The notes below the pieces were generated by a model, which saw only the letters and a program-made list of their open reading frames with translations, was not told the DNA's origin and made no database searches. This document shows positions 11,092 through 20,471 of a stretch of DNA of 64,000 nt, piece by piece (position 1 is the stretch's first letter; every line of letters begins with the position of its first letter). The stretch comes from Limonium bicolor (taxonomy: Eukaryota > Streptophyta > Magnoliopsida > Caryophyllales > Plumbaginaceae). Both the position numbers and the translations under genes were made by a program. Location: NCBI GenBank assembly GCA_023374045.1, contig CM041777.1:466145827-466209826 (forward strand), given 5' to 3'.

Positions 11092-11650
11092 GTTATTTTT
11101 TAAATGAATTGTTGTTAAGTTACCTCCTTTTGCTGTTGACAATATTTTGAGTTTCGATATTGGTGTTGCCCATTTGATTGTAAGAATTGCTATCTTGGTC
11201 ACAGAGACCGAGATTTTGTTCTATTGGCTCTTCTTTTATTATGGGCTTTTTATCCAGGAGTTATAACTTGCTCAGGGAGGGGAGCCTTTCGTTTCAGCAG
11301 CTTTTGGCCAAAGTGGACTTTGTCCTCTCATCGTTCATATGGTCTATGCTTCTTGTGCAACCTTATATGAGAAACGGGGAACCACTCATATGGTTTGTTC
11401 CCTTACGTGTTCTCTTGCTGGTCTCATTTTTATGAAGTCGTTATTTGTTGGTATTAGTAATAGAACAAGAGGGTGCTCCAAGAAAATAACTACATGATGC
11501 ACCTCCCTTTCAGTAGTAAGGATTCGAAGAGGTGTACTCAAGCTGAGAGTGTATTTACATTTCTTATATAGAAGATAATTGCCACTAACTTGGCAATGTT
11601 TACACCGATGTGGTCCTGAGAAAGAGAACATCGGATTCGAATGAGTGCAG
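11092..11650 (+). pseudogene. Relic of an unidentified membrane-protein coding sequence
   Basis: One frame (about 11200-11505) translates into hydrophobic segments with a single internal TAA near 11264. It includes EILFYWLFFYYGLF, then FVSAAFGQSGL, CATLYEKRGTTHMVC, SLAGLIFMKSLFVGIS and NRTRGCSKK before a stop. The alternation of apolar stretches with short charged loops resembles a multi-pass membrane protein, but I do not recognise the family. It sits directly after the copia 3' LTR, so the element may have interrupted or moved an old gene. The frame is short and has a stop, so chance is not excluded. Confidence 0.3.
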
Positions 11651-12286
11651 CCATGCAGTCAGATCAGCTATCACATATGACTGACTATTTATCCATTTCC
11701 ATAAGAACATAGAATATACACAGCTGATAACTCATTACTTGTATTTGTATAGTTAGTTTTTTTTTATAATTACTTATTACAGTAGTGAGAAAGGCTAATC
11801 GCGGCTAGTGAGGAAACAAGTTCTCTACTGCATTGTAACCTTTAAAAAGAGCTTATCAATATCAACTTCTCTTGTCCTACAGGATATTGCCAGATGCGAC
11901 GGCTCAGCATACTAGTGGCTAAACCCACGCCAATTAGCAATAGCAACTAAGATAAAAATGAAACAATATCCAGCGACGAGAGTATAAAGCCTTGAAAGAA
12001 CGAACAAAACTGTCTATAGGTGGTTAACATGCTCGAGTACAAATTTAAAATAACTCAGGTTTCTCAGCCAGGGCCATAAACTGCCTACCACGACAAAAAC
12101 TACAACCGGAAAGTTGACAATTTTCAGAAAGCGAGTAACAAGTTTCCGGGAGCCCGTCCTCAAATCTAAGGTGATGAAACTAGGTATATTAGTGATTTTA
12201 CAGCACGTGTTCATACTAGAGGCCAGTATCATAGATAAGATCCCTACAGTAAGCACTCTGTCATTGTGATGGTAGATCCTTTCACT
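11651..12286 (-). other. Probable 3' UTR and downstream flank of TRAP-beta
   Basis: No other gene is seen here. The stretch just below the stop codon at 12287 is likely 3' untranslated sequence of the minus-strand gene, extending perhaps to about 12000. A polyadenylation site cannot be placed with certainty. Several short ORFs on both strands have no motif. Confidence 0.45.
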
Positions 12287-15200
12287 CTAACGCCTCTTCT
12301 TGCTTGCTTTGGCAGCATTAGATTTCGACGAAGGAAGAGCAATCATGTACACAAACAGAACCACGATAGAGATGGCGGAAACCAAATACCCATACTTATG
12401 CAGCAACTTCTGAAAAATCATAAACCAAGTTAAAATTAGAAATCGCATGCTTAGGTAGGAGCTCTGCACCTTTTTGTGAACTGAGATAAAATTGACTGAT
12501 CAAAAACTAGGGTGCGTTCGGTGAGCACATTCAAATTTGATAAGATAATCTAGCCACTTATCATTATTTATTAGTGTTCTCTAGTGGGTCCAATAGTTAC
12601 TCTCACAAATTAGCTTTATCTCAAACGCAGGTTTGAGTAGCTTATATTCAGGTCAGATTAATGTTATCACAGAACGGGCCCTTAGAAGTGCGTGAAAAAG
12701 TTGATACCTGCCTGAGCGACGGATTGACCCACGGATTATCAGTACATGAAAAAGACCAAAATGAACATTATCAGCGATCATAAAACCAACAATATCCAAA
12801 CAAAACACGAGAATGCTACCACTCCCAATACATAACACATACTCACCCAATCAAATTTTGGCTCTGGTGGTCTATCCTCAAGGATATCCAACGGCATGAT
12901 TGGAGAAGTATATGCCTCCTATGCAAACAAATGAAAATCAGAAACGGACTTCAAGATGTACCTAGAATAATGACCAATATCTTTGATGGAGGTGAAACAA
13001 CTGTCAAACCTGGAGAGCTGCCTGGGTTGGGACACGGTATTTTATAACAGCAGGTGCACCTTCGAAGCGCCCTTTCACCTTAGCTTCCAATTCAAAAGAG
13101 TGTGATAATTGAGAACCACTGCCAAGCAAATGACAAGGTTCATTCAAACTCAAGAAAACTAGAAAGTATACACATTTCCTAAGAAGTTGATCAAAGATCC
13201 CAAACTCACGCATCAAGCTTCTCCCATGAAACTGAAGTGTTACCCCTAACAACTTCAAAGGAATCCTTTGGCCAGTTATTATCAGTTAAACTTACATCAT
13301 ATGCGGTTCTGCAGGACAAAAACATAAAAAATTTGCATCAGTCTTGACAGAGGGCCAATAAATAACTGCAATGCAATGGGAAAAAATGAAGCCGGAACTA
13401 CAATGTCTAGTATATACTAGCATGAAGCTCACAGAGCGCATGCCATGCACATCAACAAAACTAGAAGTGCAAGACTACGTCATAACCTTCTTATAGCTTT
13501 AACTTTAGAAGCCAAAACTATGCCGTCTAGTATATACTAGAATAAGCTCACAGAGCGCATGCCATGCCCATCAACAAAACTAGATGAGCAGGACTAAGGC
13601 ATGACCTTCTCATAGCTTAGCATTAGCTAACGTGATTGCTAAGAAACTTGCAGTCAAATCATGATCAGCATCAACAAAGAATGAAACCACTACAGATTGA
13701 TTGTAAGATCTCAATATGATATATATTACTTTTTTTTTTAATCAAAAACCAACTAAACCAAAACACTCATTCCTTCCATGAACCTGTCAATTATTAGCCA
13801 GACGTTCAAAATATAACGACTATATATCCCCAGTAGGTGCTGGATTAAGTTCCTCATGCTTCTGGTCAGTGCACTGCTTAATTTCCTGGGTTATAAACAA
13901 CATTATGCTTGTTCCACATACAGGTACAACAACTACTATCTTGGTAGATAGGCAGCCCTATAAATTGCAGCAAATATTACTTTCCCTGTTATTACACCAG
14001 GACAGAATGAAATTGCTTCATAAAAATGTCACAGGATACAGTTTATGGCTACTAGATCGAGAGGAAAAATCTATATATCTGAGTTGGCGACCAATATATA
14101 TTTTAAAACTTATGAAAACAAAAGAAAGGTCATTTTTACATTTTACAAGGCTTACTACACAGAACAAGTCATTAATTAAACGCATTACCAGTCTAGAACA
14201 AGAAGACAAACATCAAGCCACAACCATGATCCAGGGAACTCTTTTAAGCTACACTACATAAGGAAGAGTGCATCCACCGGTGATTATTCTTCCCTGTCAA
14301 CTGCATGTGGGTCCCTATTGAAATGTAATTGTAAATGAGCCTTTGCACCCTTTTACACATGACATAAGTTAAAAACTCTGTGATCCAATCATCCTCCCAG
14401 CAACCACCTAAACTTCCTTGAGTCATGAAATTATTATTGTAATACATTTCTCTTTATAGCTGCTTTCATTAGCTAACATACTACCGTCCTTCCCTTCAAT
14501 GCCCCACCAATTGGCAACATTTCTCTCTGTGCTCGACCAAAGTCAGAATTACACAGACCCAAAGAATAATCCCTCACCATCTCTTGGTGACATCATCCAA
14601 CTAGAATTGTGTATTATTCATTTAACATATTTGTCGCTATCTTTGGAGCCAGAGCCCTTGGCCCAACTATACCACAATACTACAGCACAATGGTCGGTTC
14701 AAACAACCAGGAAAACTCCCGCTAAAAGAAGCAGCCGAGAGATAAGGGAGACGATCATACAGTAAAGGGGACATCTAAGCGATTCAAACAAGAAAGGGTG
14801 AACCTTTTAAACCCCTTGCGATCAGTATACCAACTCTCTAGCGTCCAACCCACATATAATCCTTGAGTTCCAAAGATCAATCTCCACCATTTTTAGAGAT
14901 ATTAATTACACTGTTTTAAACAACCATAAGAGCAAAAAGTCAAAGCATGACTAAGAAAATTTATAGAGCATTTCATATAAGGACAGATTAGATTCTAAAT
15001 ATAGTTCTTCCATGATTAATAGTACAAGTTTCAGAACATTCAGTCATCAAAATTCTGGGGAGAAACGTGCCACAAATGTACATTAGTGGAGAAAACTGCA
15101 TCAGTCTATTCTCTAGCAGACTAAATTGTCAGAGCTGTGAAAATCTAGTGAGAAACGTAGAACAGATAAAACTAAATTACTTCATAGTAATCTATTTTCT

Positions 15201-16195
15201 ACCACATTTAGATCTTTAAACAACATCTGAGGTTCAGGACCTGGAGTCCACTGATACCTCTAATGGGGATAGTATTCAGGCTCTTTTAGCAACATTTGAG
15301 GTTCATGACCTAGAGTTCACTAATACCTCTACTTGGATACTATTCAGGCTACGACTAGATAATTAGCAAACAACAGGAAATAAACTACAACCAAGCATTT
15401 ACTTCAAAAACCACATTTCAAACGTACTCCAGTTGTATTTGTCCAAAGACAATAATTCTCCAACCAAGTGCTGTAGAATTCCCACAAGTGAATATTATGC
15501 CATAGATCTGAACCTAAATTACTTTATGTGGGTCAGTTCCGTATAGATGAAAGGCCATTGCATGCAAAACAATCTTACAAACACATTCGCTGCATGCAAA
15601 ATATGTTAATACGTTGGATATCTTTACCGCAAAAGAATTATGCCAAGCACATCAAAGAGATAATTCGAGAATAAGATCAGAAAAGATCTAACTAGGGTAG
15701 AGATGACTAGTGCCTCCAACTATAAGCTACCAAGTGAACATGATATGTAGATTAAATTTAATCAGAGCCCCATTCAAGATTTCAACTTTGAGCTACCCAC
15801 AGACGAGGCTACAGATCATAATTTTAGCCAAGCAATTAGATCAGATAAACAAGAACTAACACACAAAAAAAAGCACAAGCAGACCAGCAACCGCGAAACT
15901 CAGTGGTATAGATCTGAGAACAAAATCAAGGATGCTAATTTGAACAAATGGAGATAAATTTTTCAAAAGGAGAGGTATAGGTTTTCAAAAGGAGAGGTAT
16001 AGGAACGTACGCGTATCCTTCATTGTAAATATCGATAGAGACAATGACGTGTTCCGCGCCGGATTTGAGCCGTTTTAGAGAAGCCTTCTTGTGTGCGACG
16101 ATAAAGGGGGAGTCGGAGCTTGCAGCTGCCGAGCAGACTAGGAGGAAGAGAGCGATTAAGACATAGATGGGGGAGAGAGACATTCTGTCCGCCAT
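12287..16195 (-). CDS. SSR2: Translocon-associated protein subunit beta (TRAP-beta / SSR2)
   Basis: Membrane subunit of the TRAP complex that sits beside the Sec61 channel in the ER and assists protein translocation (family knowledge). I read five minus-strand exons: 16195-16011, 13308-13210, 13118-13010, 12918-12847 and 12409-12287. All have GT-AG introns, and together they give 588 bases, 195 residues plus stop, the usual length for plant TRAP-beta. Residues 1 to about 26 are a cleavable signal peptide (IYVLIALFLLVCSAAAS). The lumenal domain follows (SPFIVAHKKASLKRLKSG, DVSLTDNNWPKDSFEVV, SFELEAKVKGRFEGAPAV). There is one transmembrane helix at about 163-180 (YLVSAISIVVLFVYMIAL) and a basic cytosolic tail ending KASKKRR. 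The join DW|KLL lacks one or two residues that I recall in other plant homologues. Intron 1 is 2.7 kb. The start is the first Met before the signal peptide; Met5 is an alternative. The gene looks intact. Confidence 0.93.
13388..13617. repeat. Tandem duplication of about 115 bp in TRAP-beta intron 1
   Basis: Two adjacent copies share GTCTAGTATATACTAG, then AGCTCACAGAGCGCATGCC, CATCAACAAAACTAGA and a CATGACCTTCT-like end. The first starts near 13388 and the second near 13509. They are intronic, so they should not affect the protein. Confidence 0.75.
15215..15356. repeat. Tandem duplication of about 70 bp in TRAP-beta intron 1
   Basis: Two copies share AACA(A/T)C(A/T)TGAGGTTCA, GACCT-GAGT, CACTGATACCTCTA-like and TATTCAGGCT blocks, ending near 15285 and 15353. 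They are diverged and lie inside intron 1. Confidence 0.6.
15960..16002. repeat. 21-bp tandem duplication beside the exon 1 donor
   Basis: TTTTCAAAAGGAGAGGTATAG occurs twice in direct succession. The second copy ends a few bases from the exon 1 splice donor (GT at 16010-16009 on the minus strand). On the minus strand it brings CTATACCTCTCC-type pyrimidine tracts into the start of the intron. Confidence 0.75.
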
Positions 16196-16213
16196 CGAGA
16201 CGATCTTCTCTTT

Positions 16214-16273
16214 TCACGGGTTTCTGGTGTGCGAGTGTGTTCGCTGCAGAGGCTTTCCTCGCAATTTATTCAT
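16214..16273 (-). promoter_or_regulatory. Upstream ORF in the TRAP-beta leader (19 codons)
   Basis: On the minus strand an ATG at 16273 opens a 19-codon frame (MNKLRGKPLQRTHSHTRNP) whose TGA ends 18 bases before the TRAP-beta start codon. If transcription begins upstream of 16273, ribosomes would meet this frame first, which could lower main-frame initiation. The transcription start is unknown, so its presence in the mRNA is inferred. Confidence 0.4.
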
Positions 16274-16373
16274 CGAAGCTGAACCAGGCAGCTCCGCCTT
16301 CCGTTGACCACAGCACACAGCTCTTGCTACAGTGAGTTTGAAAAAATGAAAACGACGCCGTCGCAATGTGATT

Positions 16374-16400
16374 ATTTTTTTAATTTTTTTATAAACCAGC
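16374..16400 (-). promoter_or_regulatory. Possible TATA region of TRAP-beta
   Basis: The minus strand reads TTTATAAAAAAATT about 190 bp upstream of the start codon. The T-rich surroundings make the match weak evidence. Confidence 0.35.
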
Positions 16401-17269
16401 CGTTGCAATTATGTTTGTAATAGTAATACCCTGTGGGGAGTGGGTGAGGTGTGCTGCATCGTTCCAATCGCAGGAGGTTGCAATAGAAGAAACTCATCCG
16501 CGCGTCTCCTTATGGAAATGAAATTACTTTTTCATATCAATGTGGAGCAACCTTTTGTATCATTAACTTTTTTTTGTTTAATATTAGCACTATCACATCT
16601 TATCCATGATGTTCATATTATTCTAACATAGAAAATGAATAAACATCTTCATATATAGCTTAGTGAATACAGTTTCTTAATTAAATAAGGAGTATAGTAT
16701 TGAGAAACATATATTGAGAACTATATATGCAGTAATAGTTAAGAAACGCTAGTATTGTATAGTAAATAGCTATGGTATGTTAAAATATTAATTAAGCATT
16801 GTAATGGTTAGGTGAAGTTTTTGTGAGTTCATCAATTACAAATTTCTTTTCTTTATATAAACTAATATCATATTAGTAACTATACACAAAAAGTAATTAT
16901 CATTTATGTTTTCATATTTTTATATTAATTTATATATATTGATTCATCATCTCTAGAATAATGTTTTGGAAAATTTCATAAAATGCCCACTTATTTTTTT
17001 GCTAATTCATGAAATGTCACTATAAAAAAAAGTCACAAAATGTCACTATATTTCTTAAAGTCCATAAATGTCAATATAGTCATTGACTAGATGGAAAAAG
17101 ACAAAATACCCTACTAGTAACAAAGTACTTTAAAGTTTACAGTATGCCTCTAAGATTTAAAAAATTCACACAAAAAAATACAAAATACAATAAAAAATAA
17201 AATTAATATATAAAAATTCACAATGGCAACTAAGTTGGTTAGCTATCAAAATTCACGTGTTCCAATCAT
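16401..17269. other. Intergenic AT-rich spacer upstream of TRAP-beta
   Basis: No gene. Near 16985-17070 there are repeated AAATGTCACTATA-like phrases (three degenerate copies), perhaps the remains of a small element. Nothing else can be supported. Confidence 0.45.
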
Positions 17270-18011
17270 TCACAATCAATACTTATAATGTCCACACTGA
17301 CTCGACAGTTTTTTAAAGTTTGTGGTTTAGACCCTAAAAATACCTTCGACGTTTAATATTTCCTAGGGTGGTTTTTGGGATGGGTTTGTGATGTAGGGTA
17401 ATCTTTTTGACTAAGTCTATACTTTATAATGTTGCAACTGACTCGGCAATAAGCCTTTGACGTTTTAATATTTCCTAGGATGGTTTTGGGATGGGTTTGT
17501 GGTGTAGGGTAATCTTTTTTAACTAATTTTATACTTTATAAGTCGCAACTGACTCGACAATAAGCCTTCGACGTTTTTTTAGCTATTCTAGGGTGGGTTT
17601 TTTGGGTGGGTTTGTGTGGGGTAGGGTAATTTTTTTATTCATTTTATTCTTATAATGTCACCACTAACTCGACGGTTTTTAAGGTTTTGGTTTAGGATTA
17701 GGGCGTTAGACCCTAATCGCTCCACTACAAAACCCTAAAAATGTCTTTGACGTTTTTAGTTTTCCTAGGGTGGTTTTTGGGGTGGATCTGTGGTGTAGGG
17801 TAATCGTTTATAAATCATTCTATACTTATAATGTCGTAACTAACTCAACAATAAGCCTTCATCATTTTTTAGCTTTCCTATGGTGGTTTTCAGGGTTTGT
17901 GGAGTAGGGTAATCTTTTTTATTCATTCTATTCTTTATAATGTTGCCACTGACTTCGACGTTTTTTTGCTTTCCTATGGTGGTTTTTGGGGGTGGGTTTG
18001 TGGTGTAGGGT
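17270..18011. repeat. Tandem array with a ~100-180 bp period (GTAGGGTAATC module)
   Basis: Six repeats each end in a GTAGGGTAA block, near 17395, 17504, 17619, 17796, 17906 and 18004. Each carries some or all of CTTATAATGT-GCAACTGACTCG, CAATAAGCCTTCGACGTTTT and CCTAGGGTGGTTTT. One unit holds extra sequence, which explains the uneven spacing. The same module occurs once, inverted, at about 410-570 inside element A. It is non-coding. Confidence 0.75.
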
Positions 18012-18348
18012 AACAATTTACGAATGACAGGTTAACCATTTTCAAGCAACAAGTTAACTATTTATGAATGACAGGTTAACCATTTACGAGCGACAGGTTA
18101 ACCATTTACAAGCGACAGGTTAACCATTTACGATTGACAGGTTAACGATTTTCAAGCGACAGGTTAACCATTTATGAATGACAGGTTAAACATTTACAAG
18201 TGACAGGTTAACCATTTATGAGCGACAGGTTAACCATTTACGAGCGACAGGTTAACCATTTACGAATGATAGGTTAACCATTTACAAGCGACAGGTTAAC
18301 CATTTATGAGCGACAGGTTAACCATTTACGATTGAAAGGTTAACCATT
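18012..18348. repeat. 22-bp minisatellite, 15 copies
   Basis: Fifteen head-to-tail units of AACCATTTACGAGCGACAGG plus TT, with a 7-base partial sixteenth copy. Variants are mostly at the ACGAGCG core (ATGAATG, ACAAGCG, ACGATTG, TTCAAGC). The unit junction GGTT|AACC is an 8-bp palindrome containing GTTAAC. The array starts exactly where the last GTAGGGTAA module ends. Confidence 0.95.
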
Positions 18349-18817
18349 AAGAATAAAATATATTTTATACAAATCTTTGTTGTACATATGTGTAGCATAA
18401 AACTCAAATGATAAGTAAATAAATAAAATATTAAATAAAGATAAGCTTGAAAAAGTACCGTTAAGTTACCAAATATTATATTAATATTACGTGTTTGAAA
18501 GTTTGTTTATTGTACCAAACGGAATAAACAAATAGTCCACCGTACACATGCTTGTTATTAAAAAAAAAAATTTACTTCTCAACCCACCCGATACTTTAAA
18601 ATGTAAGTGATGTGTTTTTGTAAATGCAGCAGTCCTGCGAATATACGCCGCAGCATTTGAGCCGCGCTCTACCCTGTGATGGTCGTAGGCGCCCCTAATT
18701 ATATGGGTAAGGGTGGGTGGATAAGGTGAGGTGAGGTGACTGAGAAGTGCTGAAATATAATTTTGCAATGCCACACGGGGGTGGGGTTATAAATTAAAAA
18801 GGTGTATTGGGTAGACC
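18349..18817. other. Spacer between minisatellite and LINE 1
   Basis: AT-rich and then more mixed sequence with no supported feature. A 95-codon minus ORF at 18487-18774 shows no motif. Confidence 0.4.
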
Positions 18818-19074
18818 AAACTCTTGGATGATCAAAACGAGTCGTGATGAGAGTAAAGAACGCGCGGCGCGTTCTCCTCCTTTTCTAGGGTTTTTTCGCC
18901 TCCTCGGCGAAATCCTTTTCTTTTCCCGTCTTCGAATCAGTCCTCCGTTGCCGGTGTAACCAAGCTTCTTCTTCGAGTGTCTCTAGCCTTTTTCGCATCT
19001 GGCGGTGGCGGCATGGGTTCCCCTTTGGGAATCTTGTAGTTTCGGCGGTACGTGCATCCGTGTGGTGCTGAAGC

Positions 19075-19598
19075 ATGGAGTTTGTTTTTTCAAGCGGAAG
19101 AGGGAGAGCATGAAGTGGTGAAGATCAACAAGAAGAAAGAACTGTGTCGGGCTGGGAGATTGATAGAAATTTCCCAGCGGTGAATGTGCCTGGTAACTTT
19201 GGGGGGTCCGTTCCAGGTGAGAAGTCCTTGTATAGTGATGCGCTAAGACAGAAAGCTGATGAGAACGACATGTGGGTGTCTGAGGAGGAACTATCAGACC
19301 AAGAAGGAGAGGAGGAGGAAGACCTATCAGAAGATGACCCCTATGTCCCAAGTGATGGTTCTGAAGGAATGGATTTCGGAAATCAACAAAGAGTGGAGAA
19401 ATGCGGTAATCGTCAAGCTGCTAGGTAAAACCTTTCCAATTCAAATTTTATCGGAAATACTTAATCAGAGATGGAAGACGAGGGGAAAATTTGAAGTTTT
19501 CTTTGTGGGTAACGGGTATTCTCGGTTAAGTTTGAATTGAAGAGGATAGAGATATGGCGCTCTATGGGGGGCCCTGGCTCATAGCAGAGACCATTACC
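19075..19598 (+). pseudogene. LINE 1 ORF1, 5' part
   Basis: This is the start of the RNA-binding ORF1 protein. ATG at 19075 gives MEFVFSSGRGRA and then an in-frame TGA at codon 13. The same frame continues through an acidic region (LSDQEGEEEEDLSEDD, about 19285-19340). A frameshift near 19360 leads to the DUF4283-like start EWRNAVIVKLLGKTFPIQIL. A second shift precedes GGPWLIA just before the LTR insertion. LINE 2 ORF1 has the parallel text WQRAIIVKLLGKSIPMHILK and EGPWPVMDHY, which confirms the identity. Confidence 0.85.
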
Positions 19599-20471
19599 TG
19601 TAACACCCCCATCTCGATCCAATCGTGGTTATCACAAACTTAACACCATATATACAAACTCTGCAGCGGATTCAAATACATACCAGGACCTTGCCACGGT
19701 CTGACTACAGAATATACCGAATATTAGTACATACAAATCTTAACCAATACATATCCTTCTTACAATCCCTCACAACCTATACATCTTACTAACTCAAATT
19801 GCCATACGAGTGTACATGCACAACTCGTAGGCCACACTTAACCCGTAACGCTTTTACCCCATCTTACTCTCGTGACGGCCGCCTCCTGACATCCACTGTG
19901 TAGAAAAAACAGCCCCAAAGAGGGTCAGCACGAATGCTGGTACGATCCTCTCATGGCCCCCAAGCTAACGTGGCTACGACGACTAATTGTCGATAGCATG
20001 GAGGTTGATTAGATGCACAACATAATAGAAAGTGCAATAAACAACAAACCAATTATGAACAATCAAAGTTCAAACACAATGAACGACTTAAATGCGTTCC
20101 CTTAATTAGTGAGTCAATTATTTCACTCCTTAATTATGTTCCTCTTAATCTTAGTCCATCCTTATTTACCTCAATCTTATCTTATCTTAGTCTTAGAAAA
20201 CAACCATCCTTTAAAAAAGGAATGGAAGTAGCTTATCTCAGTTTATAATACAACCATCCTAAAAAGGAATGGTTGCAACTTATCTCAACCTTATCTTAAT
20301 CTTAGAATACAAACCACTCTTTAAATAGAAAAATGATGTATCTTATCTCAATGTTTAATTTTGTCGGGTCAAAAGCAACCCTAGCCAATGAGCTATTAAC
20401 TCCATTGGTTGAATAAAAAATTATCTTATATTTAGATTTAGGTGATCTACCGCACCATCTTATGCCACTAC

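Noticed and set aside
5967..11096. Target-site duplication for the copia element
   Set aside because: CGTAG on the left and GTTAT on the right do not match, and shifting by one base does not help.
13869..14261. 130-codon plus ORF
   Set aside because: It lies within TRAP-beta intron 1 on the other strand and has no motif.
17270..18010. GTAGGGTAA repeats as interstitial telomere sequence
   Set aside because: The word is embedded in 100-180 bp units and does not form runs of TTTAGGG.
18012..18348. Regular 22-bp repeats as a CRISPR array
   Set aside because: Units are head to tail with no spacers, and the window is plant nuclear DNA.
18487..18774. 95-codon minus ORF next to LINE 1
   Set aside because: It has no motif, biased composition and no gene signals.
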